A stretch of 64,000 nt of DNA from CAZCQP01 sp964500895 (GCA_964500895.1 CAZCQP010000004.1:35201-99200), one strand, 5' to 3'. Shown: positions 7,776 to 16,207, counted from the stretch's first letter. Program-made: numbers and translations. The notes: generated from the letters alone by a model not told the origin.

Positions 7776-7802
7776 TGTGATGAATGTATCCTGTGTGTAT
7801 AC

Positions 7803-7833
7803 AGCCGTCCGGATTGCCCGGGCGGCTCTTTTT
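7803..7833 (+). terminator. his attenuator terminator
   Basis: AGCCGTCCGG (7803-7812) pairs with CCGGGCGGCT (7818-7827), 10 bp with one G-U, followed by CTTTTT. It lies 85 bases after the leader peptide stop and 140 bases before hisZ, so it must be bypassed for the operon to be expressed. Confidence 0.85.
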
Positions 7834-7932
7834 GCGTAAGTTCGACGAAGTCGAACAGCTGCGTTAGCAGCTAAAATTGCAGAGCAATTTTTTACGTAAT
7901 GAGTATACATTTGCAGCACGATGCTGCAAATG
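7833..7932. repeat. cloverleaf of short palindromes plus a fourth hairpin
   Basis: An outer stem, TGCGTAA (7833-7839) with TTACGTA (7892-7898), encloses three perfect back-to-back hairpins: GTTCGAC/GTCGAAC (7840-7856, loop GAA), AGCTGC/GCAGCT (7857-7872, loop GTTA) and AAAATTGC/GCAATTTT (7873-7891, loop AGA). Hardly a base is unpaired. A separate 11-bp hairpin follows at 7908-7932 (CATTTGCAGCA/TGCTGCAAATG, loop CGA). The arms look unrelated to tRNA. It lies within the his leader between the terminator and hisZ. It could be a palindromic repetitive element or a structured leader domain. Confidence 0.75.
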
Positions 7933-7974
7933 TGTGCGAATACCAATCTTTATTTTAATTAAAGGAAAGTAGGG

Positions 7975-8922
7975 GTGCGGGTGAAGCTTTCAAAGCTTAG
8001 CGAAGAAATTGAGTTTTCAAACAAAAGATATGTGTTGGTTAATGACATGCAGCAGATGTTTCGTGAAAAAGGTTATGCCTTTGTGGAGCAGCAAATCATT
8101 GAAACTTATGATGGGTATATGCACACCAGCAGCGGCATCGACATTGAAAACACAGCCAAAATCATGTCTAACGACGGCAAAATTAACGTGCTTTCCACAG
8201 ACATTACCTCTGAAATTGTGGGGAACCTTGTGGAAAAATGGCAAGAGGAAGAGGAAGTTAAAATCTTTTATTACGGCAAGGTTTTTGAAAACACCCGGTA
8301 CGGATTGGCCTCTGCAAGAAAGCTGGGTGCGGAATACATCGGCAACCATGCCATGCACGCAGATTTTGAAATTGTGGACATGTGCATTCAACTGTTAGAG
8401 GCTTATTCCGGCGGGGATTATGTTTTCGAGGTGGGTTGCGGCTCATTTTTAAAGCTGCTGCTTCGTTCCATGACGTTGAACCATCAAAGTTATGCCAAAA
8501 TGATGGACGTGATTGCAAAGAAAGACCGTTTTGCCCTGGAAAAAATGATTGCCGACATGAACGATACCCATAGCAAGTTGATTTTGTCGGAGTTGTTTAA
8601 CCTTTGTGGCAGTATGGAGGAAGTAGACGGGTTATTGCAAGAGCTGTACGCAGACCAGCGGCTTTTAGAAACCTTGAAACCCTTGCGGCAGCTGAACCAG
8701 CACTTAATGAGCCGGGGCAGCGGGGGAAAAGTGGTGTTCGATTTGTCCCTGCAAACCAAACTGCATTATTATTCCGGCATTGTGTTTCGGGGGTATTTCA
8801 GAAAAGCCAATGATGCGGTGATTAAAGGCGGCCGTTACACCGCCAAATCCACAAGTAGCAGCAAGGAAATGACGTCAGTAGGTTTTTCGGTGGAAATAGA
8901 CCAGCTGATGAAATTGATATAG
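7975..8922 (+). CDS. hisZ: ATP phosphoribosyltransferase regulatory subunit
   Basis: A 315-residue HisZ, a catalytically inactive relative of histidyl-tRNA synthetase that forms an octamer with short HisG and confers feedback inhibition by histidine. The class II synthetase-like core runs over most of the protein ('FREKGYAFVEQQIIETYDGY' region, 'FEVGCGSFLKLLL', and the C-terminal 'KLHYYSGIVFRGYF' and 'KGGRYT' motifs). The start is GTG 7975 with AAAGGA eight bases upstream. It is the first structural gene of the his operon. The stop is TAG followed two codons later by an in-frame TGA. Presence of HisZ is consistent with the short HisG encoded ten bases downstream. Confidence 0.9.
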   Translation: MRVKLSKLSEEIEFSNKRYVLVNDMQQMFREKGYAFVEQQIIETYDGYMHTSSGIDIENTAKIMSNDGKINVLSTDITSEIVGNLVEKWQEEEEVKIFYYGKVFENTRYGLASARKLGAEYIGNHAMHADFEIVDMCIQLLEAYSGGDYVFEVGCGSFLKLLLRSMTLNHQSYAKMMDVIAKKDRFALEKMIADMNDTHSKLILSELFNLCGSMEEVDGLLQELYADQRLLETLKPLRQLNQHLMSRGSGGKVVFDLSLQTKLHYYSGIVFRGYFRKANDAVIKGGRYTAKSTSSSKEMTSVGFSVEIDQLMKLI

Positions 8923-8931
8923 AGGTGAGCC

Positions 8932-9573
8932 ATGGGAATTAAAATTGCAGTTTCAAAAGGCAGGCTAGGGGACGACTTCATTAAAAAGTTAAACGGTACA
9001 GTTTTAGGGGAAGCCATAGACCAAAGTTCACGCAAGCTTATTTTTCACGATGAAAGCAGTGACGTGAGTGTCATTTTCTTTAAAAATTCCGACGTGCTGG
9101 CCTATGTGGAAAACGGCATTGCAGACATGGGCATTGTGGGCAGCGACATGATTCACGAACAGAATGCGGATGTGTACTGTTTGCAAAAGCTGGACATTGG
9201 CGTATGCAAGTTGTGTGTGGCGGGGTTTCCAGGCGCCAATTTTTACGAACGGGATATGGCGCTTCGGGTGGCCACCAAGTTTCCCAATCTGGCCAAGGAA
9301 TACTTTGACCCCTTGGATCAGGCCATTAAAATCATCAAGCTGAATGGTTCCATCGAGCTGGCCCCCGTCCTTGGGCTTTCAGATGTGATTGTAGACATTG
9401 TGGAAACAGGCAGTACCCTGAAAGCCAATGGCCTTGAAGTGCTGGAAGAGATTGGTGAAGTAAGCGGCTATGTGATTGCCAATAAGGTCAGTTATAAGTT
9501 TAACCGAAAAAAGATAGATGCCATCATTCAAGCTTTGGTGCAGAAGGAGGAGCATAATGATTCAAGTTATTGA
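8932..9573 (+). CDS. hisG: ATP phosphoribosyltransferase catalytic subunit (short form)
   Basis: A 213-residue HisG of the short type, lacking the C-terminal ACT-like regulatory domain and therefore dependent on HisZ. It condenses ATP with PRPP in the first step of histidine synthesis. Visible motifs are the N-terminal 'IAVSKGRLGDDFIKKL', the 'ENGIADMGIVGSDMI' segment, and the PRPP-binding loop DVIVDIVETGSTLKANGL around residue 150. Its 3' end overlaps hisD by 17 bases, indicating translational coupling. Confidence 0.95.
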   Translation: MGIKIAVSKGRLGDDFIKKLNGTVLGEAIDQSSRKLIFHDESSDVSVIFFKNSDVLAYVENGIADMGIVGSDMIHEQNADVYCLQKLDIGVCKLCVAGFPGANFYERDMALRVATKFPNLAKEYFDPLDQAIKIIKLNGSIELAPVLGLSDVIVDIVETGSTLKANGLEVLEEIGEVSGYVIANKVSYKFNRKKIDAIIQALVQKEEHNDSSY

Positions 9574-10870
9574 GGCAAACAACGCTTTGCAGTATTTAAA
9601 AGAGTTTAAAGGAAGGCAAGCCCAAGCCAACGCCCAGGTGGAGCGGGCAGTGGCGGGAATTATTGAAGATGTACGCTTAAATGGAGACAAGGCGGTTCAA
9701 AAGTATACGGAGCTGTATGACGGCGTTCGGGTGGAACAGATGGCAGTGTCTGCCGACGAAATGAAAGAGGCCGTGGCGCAATGTGCCCAGCCCTTGTTTC
9801 AGGCCATGGAGCGTTCTGCGGCAAACATCCGGGCGTATCACGAAAAGCAGTTAAGTGTATCTCAAATTTACAATACCCCGGAAGAACCGGTGATTTTAGG
9901 CCAATTGGTGCGGCCTTTGGAACGTGTGGGCATTTATGTGCCGGGGGGGAAGGCGGTGTACCCTTCAACGGTGCTCATGAACGCCATTCCTGCCAAAATT
10001 GCAGGAGTGGGGGAAGTGGTGATGATTACCCCGCCGGACAAAGCCGGCAACATTTCCCCAAACATCTTAGCGGCGGCCCACATTGCAGGGGTTGACAAGG
10101 TGTATAAGGTAGGGGGTGCCCAGGGGGTGGCGGCGCTGGCTTATGGTACGGAGACCATTCCGGCGGTGGATAAAATCACAGGCCCGGGAAACATTTATGT
10201 GGCCACTGCCAAAAAGCAGGTGCTGTCTGCTGTGGGCATCGACATGATTGCGGGGCCCAGCGAAGTTTTGGTGATTGCAGATGAAGGGGCAAACCCGGCC
10301 TACTTGGCGGCAGACATGATTGCACAGGCAGAGCACGATGAACTGGCGGCTGCTATTTTGGTTACCCATTCCAAAGCTTTGGCAGAGCAGGTGGTTACAC
10401 AGCTTGAAAAACAAACAGAATGTGCAGAAAGAAAGGACATCATTCGGCGGTCGTTGGAAGATTACGGGGCGGTGTTCATCACGGGCAGCCTTGAAGAAAG
10501 CGTGGCCATTGCCAACGCCATTGCCCCGGAACATCTGGAAATTATGACGGCCAAGCCTCTTGAAGTGTATCCCAGCATTAAAAATGCAGGGGCTATCTTT
10601 TTGGGGCAATACACCCCAGAGCCGGTGGGGGATTATTTCGCAGGCCCTAACCACACCTTGCCTACAGGGGGAACCGCCCGGTTTTCTTCTCCGCTGGGGG
10701 TGGAGGATTTTGTGAAGCGCACATCACTGCTGTACTACACCAAGCAAGCGTTGGAAGAAGCCGCCAAAGACATCATCACCTTTGCAGAATCTGAACGGCT
10801 GTACGGCCACGCCAACGCCATCAAAATACGGTTTGAACAAAGCAACGGTCAGGAGGGAAACCATGCGTAA
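9557..10870 (+). CDS. hisD: histidinol dehydrogenase
   Basis: A 437-residue HisD of normal length, catalysing the last two oxidations from L-histidinol to L-histidine with NAD and zinc. The start is ATG 9557, preceded by AGGAGG; an upstream Met in the same frame lies inside hisG and has no site. Signatures are 'VPGGKAVYPSTVLMNAIPAK', 'KITGPGNIYVATAKK', 'DMIAGPSEVLVIAD' and 'AQAEHDELA', followed by 'APEHLEIM' and 'GPNHTLPTGGTARF', which contain the zinc and catalytic residues. It overlaps hisG upstream and hisB downstream. Confidence 0.96.
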   Translation: MIQVIEANNALQYLKEFKGRQAQANAQVERAVAGIIEDVRLNGDKAVQKYTELYDGVRVEQMAVSADEMKEAVAQCAQPLFQAMERSAANIRAYHEKQLSVSQIYNTPEEPVILGQLVRPLERVGIYVPGGKAVYPSTVLMNAIPAKIAGVGEVVMITPPDKAGNISPNILAAAHIAGVDKVYKVGGAQGVAALAYGTETIPAVDKITGPGNIYVATAKKQVLSAVGIDMIAGPSEVLVIADEGANPAYLAADMIAQAEHDELAAAILVTHSKALAEQVVTQLEKQTECAERKDIIRRSLEDYGAVFITGSLEESVAIANAIAPEHLEIMTAKPLEVYPSIKNAGAIFLGQYTPEPVGDYFAGPNHTLPTGGTARFSSPLGVEDFVKRTSLLYYTKQALEEAAKDIITFAESERLYGHANAIKIRFEQSNGQEGNHA

Positions 10871-11441
10871 GGCTGAAATAAACCGAAAGACAAAAGAAAC
10901 AGACATCCAGCTGCTGCTAGACGTGGACGGAACCGGCCAAAGTGACATTCAGACGGGCATCGGTTTTTTGGACCATATGCTCACCCTGTTTGCCTTCCAC
11001 AGCAAAATGGATTTAACCATCCACTGTAAAGGGGATGTAGAGGTAGACAGCCATCACACAACAGAGGACATTGGCATTGCCCTTGGGCAAGCCCTTCAAA
11101 CCGCTCTGGGGGATAAAACTGGCATTGCCCGTTACGGTTCAGTGCATTTGCCCATGGACGAAACGCTGGCGCTGGTGGCGGTGGATTTAAGCGGCAGAAG
11201 CACGCTGGTGTACAACGCATGTGTCAACCGGGAATGTCTGGGTAGCCTAGCTACGGAAGACGTGAAAGAGTTTTTCAAAGCTGTGGCAGACAACAGCCTG
11301 ATGACGCTGCACTTAAACATATTGTACGGGGCCAACGACCACCATAAAATTGAGGCGTTGTTTAAAGGGTTTGGCCGGGCACTGCGGGGGGCTGTGGCCG
11401 TTACCTCTAACCAGCTTGAAAGTACAAAAGGGGTTTTATAA
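10863..11441 (+). CDS. hisB: imidazoleglycerol-phosphate dehydratase
   Basis: A 192-residue monofunctional HisB. ATG 10863 has CAGGAGG seven bases upstream and overlaps the hisD stop by eight bases. Family motifs are 'TGIGFLDHMLTLFAFHSKMDL', 'VDSHHTTEDIGIALGQAL' with the paired His metal ligands, and the second copy of the metal site 'NDHHKIEALFKGFGRAL'. It lacks the N-terminal histidinol phosphatase domain found in enterics, and no phosphatase gene is in the operon, so that step is encoded elsewhere. Confidence 0.95.
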   Translation: MRKAEINRKTKETDIQLLLDVDGTGQSDIQTGIGFLDHMLTLFAFHSKMDLTIHCKGDVEVDSHHTTEDIGIALGQALQTALGDKTGIARYGSVHLPMDETLALVAVDLSGRSTLVYNACVNRECLGSLATEDVKEFFKAVADNSLMTLHLNILYGANDHHKIEALFKGFGRALRGAVAVTSNQLESTKGVL

Positions 11442-12053
11442 ATGATTGTGATGGTAGATTACGGCCGGGGCAACTTAAAGTCTGTGAAAAATGCTTTTGA
11501 CAGGCTGGGTGTGTCGGTTGAAATTTCTCAAGATGCGGCGGCTATAAAAGCTGCTGATAGCATTATAGTACCCGGGGTAGGGGCTTTTGCAGATGCCATG
11601 GGTAGCTTGCAAGCCACTGGGCTGGCAGAAGCTATAAAGGAAGTAGCCGCGGAAGGCAAGCCAGTGTTGGGCATTTGTTTGGGGATGCAGCTGCTGTATG
11701 AAAGAGGCTTTGAGCACGAAGAATGCACGGGGCTTGGGCTGATTGAAGGGGAAATTCACAAGCTAGAGGTTTCGGAAAAAGTGCCCCATATGGGCTGGAA
11801 TGAGCTGGTGTTTCAAAAACCGGAAGACCCTGCGCTGAAACTGATTAAGCCCGGGGATTACGTGTACTTTGTTCATTCTTACTACGCTGTGTCCAACGGG
11901 GAAGAAGTGGTGGCCTATGCCCAGTATGGGGTGAACATCCCCGCCATTGTCCGCCGCCAAAACATATACGGCATTCAGTTTCACCCAGAAAAAAGCGGCA
12001 CGGTTGGTGCCAACATACTGCAAGCGCTTTGTCAGGAGGTTTTGAACATATGA
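11442..12053 (+). CDS. hisH: imidazole glycerol phosphate synthase, glutamine amidotransferase subunit
   Basis: A 203-residue class I glutamine amidotransferase. It begins with 'MVDYGRGNLKSVKNAF'. The nucleophile is in PVLGICLGMQLLYE, and the His/Glu pair is in IYGIQFHPEKSG near the C-terminus. It delivers ammonia to HisF, encoded two genes downstream. The stop overlaps the hisA start (ATGA). Confidence 0.95.
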   Translation: MIVMVDYGRGNLKSVKNAFDRLGVSVEISQDAAAIKAADSIIVPGVGAFADAMGSLQATGLAEAIKEVAAEGKPVLGICLGMQLLYERGFEHEECTGLGLIEGEIHKLEVSEKVPHMGWNELVFQKPEDPALKLIKPGDYVYFVHSYYAVSNGEEVVAYAQYGVNIPAIVRRQNIYGIQFHPEKSGTVGANILQALCQEVLNI

Positions 12054-12757
12054 TTATTTTACCGGCAATAGACATTAAGGACCAAAAAGTGGTGCGGCTG
12101 TCTCAGGGTAAGTTTGACCAGATGCAAGTGTACGGGGACGACCCTGTAGCTGTGGCCAAGGGCTTTGAAGCCACAGGGGCACAGTATTTGCATGTGGTGG
12201 ATTTGGACGGAGCAAAAGATGGCATCTCCGGCAACAGTCAGGTTATTAATGACATTATTTCCGCCGTTTCGATTCCTGTGGAAATTGGTGGCGGCATTAG
12301 AACGTTTGAGCGGGCGGAAGCCCTTGTGGCCATGGGTGCGGATAGAATCATTCTGGGCACGGTGGCGGTGACAGATAAAGATTTGACCAGCCAGATTGCT
12401 GCGGCATTTCCCGGAAAGGTGGCTGTGTCCGTAGATGCGGTGGGGGGCAAAGCCAGCATCAAGGGCTGGGTGTGCCAAAGCGACGTGGATGTTTTAGACA
12501 TTTGCGCCTTTATGGAGGAAGTGGGCATTGGCACCCTTATTTACACCGATATTCAAAAGGATGGTATGTTGTGCGGCCCAAGCTTTGAAGATTATATCCG
12601 CATTCAAAAGGCTACAAAGTTGAACATCATCGCATCCGGGGGTGTCACTACCCTGGAGGATGTACAAAAACTGAAAGCCATGGATGTATACGGCTGCATC
12701 ATCGGGAAGGCCATTTACGACGGCAAAATTGACCTGAAAGAGGTGCTGGCATGTTAG
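12050..12757 (+). CDS. hisA: ProFAR isomerase
   Basis: A 235-residue (beta-alpha)8 barrel. The start is ATG 12050, overlapping the hisH stop, with AGGAGG upstream; a longer upstream frame is inside hisH. 'MIILPAIDIKDQKVVRLSQG' supplies the catalytic Asp, and the phosphate sites are 'VEIGGGIRTFE' and 'IIASGGVTTLEDV'. It isomerises ProFAR to PRFAR. The stop is TAG; the next in-frame stop lies 15 codons later inside hisF. Confidence 0.95.
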   Translation: MIILPAIDIKDQKVVRLSQGKFDQMQVYGDDPVAVAKGFEATGAQYLHVVDLDGAKDGISGNSQVINDIISAVSIPVEIGGGIRTFERAEALVAMGADRIILGTVAVTDKDLTSQIAAAFPGKVAVSVDAVGGKASIKGWVCQSDVDVLDICAFMEEVGIGTLIYTDIQKDGMLCGPSFEDYIRIQKATKLNIIASGGVTTLEDVQKLKAMDVYGCIIGKAIYDGKIDLKEVLAC

Positions 12758-13506
12758 CCAAGCGAATCATCGCCTGCCTGGATGTGCGGGACGGGCGTGT
12801 GGTGAAAGGGCAGAAATTCATAGAGCCGGTGGACGTGGCAGACCCTGCCGCCCTAGGCAAGGCATACAGTGCAATGGGCATTGACGAACTGGTGTTTTAC
12901 GACATCACCGCCAGCGCCGAGCGCCGCAAAACTTCCTTAGAGTTTGTGGAAAGGGTGGCGGATGAGATTAACATTCCCTTTTGCGTGGGTGGCGGGGTGA
13001 ACAGCCTGGAAGATTTTAAGGAAATACTGCGCAAAGGGGCGGATAAGGTTTCGGTGAACTCCGGTGCTATTAAAAATCCACAGCTTATTGCAGAAGCCAG
13101 CCAGGCTTACGGTGCCCAATGCGTGGTGCTTTCCATCGACTGCAAAAGCAATGGTGACGGCACTTGGAGCGTGTATGCCAAGGGGGGCAGGGAAAAGACC
13201 GACCTGGATGCTTTGTCTTGGGCTGTAGAAGGTGTGCGGCTAGGGGCAGGGGAATTGGTGCTGAACAGCATTGACGAGGACGGCATGAAAAACGGCTTTG
13301 ACACTGCCCTTTTAAAGGAAGTGATTGCCGCTGTGAACGTGCCCGTCATTGCCAGCGGGGGTGCCGGAACCATGGCCCACTTTTTGGAAGCGGCCAACGT
13401 AAATGCAGACGGCCTGTTGGCGGCATCGGTGTTTCATTTTGGGGAAATTGATGTGAAGGATTTAAAGCAGTATTTAAAAGAAAACGGGGTGGCTGTGAGG
13501 TTATGA
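12751..13506 (+). CDS. hisF: imidazole glycerol phosphate synthase, cyclase subunit
   Basis: A 251-residue barrel of standard length. 'RIIACLDVRDGRVVKGQKF' carries the catalytic Asp, and 'FCVGGGVNSLEDF', 'VVLSIDCKSNGDGTW' and 'VIASGGAGTMAHF' are phosphate and active-site loops. With HisH it makes imidazole glycerol phosphate and AICAR. It overlaps the hisA end by seven bases and shares ATGA with hisIE. Confidence 0.96.
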   Translation: MLAKRIIACLDVRDGRVVKGQKFIEPVDVADPAALGKAYSAMGIDELVFYDITASAERRKTSLEFVERVADEINIPFCVGGGVNSLEDFKEILRKGADKVSVNSGAIKNPQLIAEASQAYGAQCVVLSIDCKSNGDGTWSVYAKGGREKTDLDALSWAVEGVRLGAGELVLNSIDEDGMKNGFDTALLKEVIAAVNVPVIASGGAGTMAHFLEAANVNADGLLAASVFHFGEIDVKDLKQYLKENGVAVRL

Positions 13507-14123
13507 GCTTAAATATGGAAGTAATAAAATTTGATGAAAAGGGTTTGGTGCCCTGCATTTGCCAGGATGTGCATACAAAGGCTGTGCTTATGTTGGCCTA
13601 TATGAACCGGAAAGCGCTGGAAAAAACCATTGCAACCAACAAAATGACTTATTTTTCCCGCAGCAGGAATGAACTGTGGGAAAAAGGGCTGACTTCCGGC
13701 CATACCCAGCGGCTGGTACGCCTAAGCTACGATTGTGACGGTGATACCCTGCTGGCCGAAGTGGAACAAACCGGCCCGGCCTGCCATACAGGCAGTTACT
13801 CTTGCTTTTTCCAAAAGATTACAGAGAGTAACGAACTGGGAGACTGTGAAATCATTAGCGCCCTGTATGACAAAATTGCAGACCGGCGGGAAAACCCACA
13901 GCCCAAGTCTTACACCAATTATTTGTTTGAAAAAGGCATTGATAAAATACTGAAAAAGCTGGGGGAAGAATGCGCCGAGACCATCATTGCGGCCAAAAAC
14001 AACAGCAAGGAAGAACTGGTTTACGAAACGGCAGATTTGGTGTACCATGCCATGGTGTTGCTGGTGAACCAGGGTGTTACCCTTGAAGATATTGTGCAAG
14101 AACTGAAAAAACGGTATAAATGA
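13503..14123 (+). CDS. hisIE: bifunctional phosphoribosyl-AMP cyclohydrolase / phosphoribosyl-ATP pyrophosphatase
   Basis: A 206-residue fusion. HisI occupies residues ~1-115: 'MLAYMNRKALEKTIATNKM', 'SRSRNELWEKGLTSGH' and the metal-binding 'DCDGDTLLAEVEQTGPACHTG'. HisE occupies ~120-206: 'DKILKKLGEECAETIIAAKN' and 'ETADLVYHAMVLL'. It performs steps two and three of the pathway. It is the last gene of the operon; hisC and a histidinol phosphatase are absent. Transcription ends at a strong hairpin immediately downstream. Confidence 0.95.
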   Translation: MSLNMEVIKFDEKGLVPCICQDVHTKAVLMLAYMNRKALEKTIATNKMTYFSRSRNELWEKGLTSGHTQRLVRLSYDCDGDTLLAEVEQTGPACHTGSYSCFFQKITESNELGDCEIISALYDKIADRRENPQPKSYTNYLFEKGIDKILKKLGEECAETIIAAKNNSKEELVYETADLVYHAMVLLVNQGVTLEDIVQELKKRYK

Positions 14124-14169
14124 AAAAGCTGCGGAGGGAATGCAACATCATTCTCCCGCAGCTTTTTTT
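14123..14169. terminator. bidirectional terminator hisIE / M20 peptidase
   Basis: AAAAAGCTGCGG...GGGAAT pairs with ATTC...CCCGCAGCTTTTT (one mismatch, loop about 8), flanked by an A-run and a T-run. It ends both the his operon and the converging peptidase gene. Confidence 0.9.
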
Positions 14170-15373
14170 AGTCCTTGTTACAAAAATCCAGTGCAATCAA
14201 TGCGTAGCTTGCATAACCTTTCACCAAATGGTCAATGGCAATGTGTTCGTCTTTAGAGTGGCAAGCTTCTATAAAGCCCGGGCCCATCACCAGCGTTGGA
14301 ATGCCGGCGTACTGGGAAAGCAGTGCACCGTCTGTCCAGGCTGGAAAAAAGGTTTTAAGAGGTGGTTGCCCCAGCACTTGGGTCAAATGGGTAACGGTTG
14401 TTTGTACAAGGGGATGCTCTGGGTCAATTTCCATAGGTGGGTGAATATAGCCGGGTTTCATTAAGCTGTCGTCCGTCACAGACATGTGGCACTTGAATTG
14501 AGGGTCTTCCATGGCCAGCCTGTCTATAAGACCTTTAAATTCTGCTTCCACTTGCTGGTATTCTTCCCCGGGCAAAATGCGCCGGTCTACCCATAATTTG
14601 CAGTCGCCCGCCACCGTGGAAAGCTGGGTGCCGCCATGAATAACGCCATAATTAAGGGTGGCTTGCTCTAACAAGGGGTGGGTTCTGGCGTTCACCATGG
14701 GAATGAGTGTTTCATCCATGGCGTTAATGAATTTTACACATTTGGCAATGGCGTTGATGCCTTCCTTTTGCTTCCCACCGTGTACCGTCTTGCCAATGAA
14801 ATGAAACTGATACCATTCCAACCCCCGGTGAGCAGTGCAGACGTTCAGTTCTGTTGGTTCCCCTACAATGGCACCGTCCGCTTTAATACCTTTTTCAATT
14901 AAATCAATGGTTCCAATGCTCTGGTGTTCTTCGTCCAGTACGCCGGTAAAAACCAAGTCTCCTTTTAAGGTTAGATTCAGCCTTTTAATGCCAATAAGCG
15001 CTGCCATCATGGACACAAGGGGGCCTTTCATATCAGATGTGCCCCTGCCGTACACACAGCCGTTTTCTATAAATGGGTCAAGGGCCCGTTCCATGTCGTT
15101 GGGAGCCACCGTATCGGTATGGCCATTGAACAAAAGTGTTTTGCCACCTCCCGTGCCTTTAAGGGTGGCGGTTACATTGCAGCGGCCATCTTCCACTTCG
15201 GTGAGCTGGCAATCAATGCCTTCACAGTCAAAAACCTGTTTGATGTAGCGTGCTACTTCCGTTTCCTGGTTTTTGATGCCATGGTAAGAAGGAATGCGCA
15301 CCATGTCCATAAGCATAGTGACCAACTCTTTTTCGGAAACAGCTTGAAACAATTGGTTGCGTAATGCTGACAA
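14168..15373 (-). CDS. M20 family metallopeptidase / deacylase
   Basis: A 401-residue M20/ArgE-type enzyme. I start it at TTG 15373 because AGGAGG sits eight bases before it. The frame extends upstream to 15493, but that extension runs through a TATAAT box. Metal-site motifs are 'LLFNGHTDTVAPND', 'GRGTSDMKGPLVSMMAAL' and 'VFTGVLDEEHQSIGTIDL', with a later 'LVMGPGFIEACHSKDEHI'. The family removes an N-acyl or amino-acid moiety (acetylornithine, succinyl-diaminopimelate, dipeptides). The sequence does not settle the substrate. It has its own promoter and terminator. Confidence 0.88.
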   Translation of the reverse strand: MSALRNQLFQAVSEKELVTMLMDMVRIPSYHGIKNQETEVARYIKQVFDCEGIDCQLTEVEDGRCNVTATLKGTGGGKTLLFNGHTDTVAPNDMERALDPFIENGCVYGRGTSDMKGPLVSMMAALIGIKRLNLTLKGDLVFTGVLDEEHQSIGTIDLIEKGIKADGAIVGEPTELNVCTAHRGLEWYQFHFIGKTVHGGKQKEGINAIAKCVKFINAMDETLIPMVNARTHPLLEQATLNYGVIHGGTQLSTVAGDCKLWVDRRILPGEEYQQVEAEFKGLIDRLAMEDPQFKCHMSVTDDSLMKPGYIHPPMEIDPEHPLVQTTVTHLTQVLGQPPLKTFFPAWTDGALLSQYAGIPTLVMGPGFIEACHSKDEHIAIDHLVKGYASYALIALDFCNKD

Positions 15374-15425
15374 TGCCAGCACCTCCTGTTCAAAATATGA
15401 GCGCATTATCCGATTTATGGCTGCC

Positions 15426-15454
15426 ATTATATCATGGCTGTGGATAGTTGAAAA
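15426..15454 (-). promoter_or_regulatory. promoter of M20 peptidase
   Basis: TATAAT on the minus strand (15431-15426) with TTTTCA (15454-15449) 17 bases upstream. Its position within the longest open frame supports the downstream TTG start. Confidence 0.5.
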
Positions 15455-15499
15455 GTATGTAACTTGCTGTAATTTATAGTACACACTTGTCAATAGATG

Positions 15500-15508
15500 T
15501 GGTATAAT
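15500..15508 (+). promoter_or_regulatory. extended -10 promoter of exported-protein pair
   Basis: TGGTATAAT gives an extended -10 element (TG-N-TATAAT). A weak -35 (TACACA, 15480-15485) lies 17 bases upstream of the -10. It precedes the 15578-16162 gene by about 70 bases. Confidence 0.6.
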
Positions 15509-15577
15509 ATGGCATATTGGCGCTTAAAAGTGCTTGAAACGCTTTATAACCATTATTCACAGTAAAATGATGAGGTG

Positions 15578-16162
15578 ATGATTATGGAAGAGGCAAAAGC
15601 ATTCGTAAAACCAGAGGAATTAGACGGACTAGAAAGGTTAGAAAAGTTGGAGAAGCTACAAAAAATGAAGAGGCAGCGTATTTTGATTGGCTGTACGTTA
15701 GCCGTTGCTGTTGGGGTGTTTGGCTATTGGTTTTATCAAAACAATCAGGCTAAGCCAGGGTTAGAATTTGAAGACAACGCCATATTGGGCATGATGCCGG
15801 GCATAGATATGGATGCCCGCCTTAAAGAATTACAAGATAAACTGGATGAAAGCATGATCGCATTTTCAATCAATTCAAACCCATCATTTGCTAATGGCAT
15901 TTCCATGGGTAATGTGATGATTGAAAACCCAGAGCACAACGCCAAGCTTTTAGTGGCCGAAATATACTTGGATGCAGGCAATGAGCTTTTATATAAAACC
16001 AAGTTTATAAAGCCAGGTTCCTATATCCAAAGCATTAAGCTAGATAAAGAACTGCCCAAGGGCAGTTATCCTGCCACCGTTTATTTCAAAGCATACAGTG
16101 AGGATGGCAGCACGTTTATAGGGCAAACAGGTGCGCAAATTACCATACATATTCAAGCATAA
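15578..16162 (+). CDS. membrane-anchored protein of unknown function
   Basis: About 194 residues. The cytoplasmic N-terminus is a Leu/Glu/Lys heptad-like run ('LDGLERLEKLEKLQKMKRQ'), followed by one transmembrane segment at ~32-50 ('ILIGCTLAVAVGVFGYWFY') and an outside beta domain. The outer part has 'NPEHNAKLLVAEIYLDAGN' and 'FIKPGSYIQSIKLDKELPKG', a pattern (I-x-PG-xx-I ... L-x-G-x-Y) I associate with Ig-like domains of clostridial surface proteins. I cannot name the family. It is followed 45 bases later by a signal-peptide protein and probably forms a two-gene unit with it. Confidence 0.6.
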   Translation: MIMEEAKAFVKPEELDGLERLEKLEKLQKMKRQRILIGCTLAVAVGVFGYWFYQNNQAKPGLEFEDNAILGMMPGIDMDARLKELQDKLDESMIAFSINSNPSFANGISMGNVMIENPEHNAKLLVAEIYLDAGNELLYKTKFIKPGSYIQSIKLDKELPKGSYPATVYFKAYSEDGSTFIGQTGAQITIHIQA

Positions 16163-16207
16163 TGTGAATTTATTATGGGGGGAAATGGATTTTTGAATGG
16201 AGGGCTT

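Noticed and set aside
7833..7898. A tRNA gene, because of the cloverleaf shape
   Set aside because: Arm lengths and loops do not fit, there is no T-loop sequence or acceptor stem with CCA position, and the anticodon-arm loop would have only three or four bases.
15374..15493. N-terminal extension of the M20 peptidase
   Set aside because: The extension covers a TATAAT box and has no ribosome site, whereas TTG 15373 has AGGAGG at good spacing.
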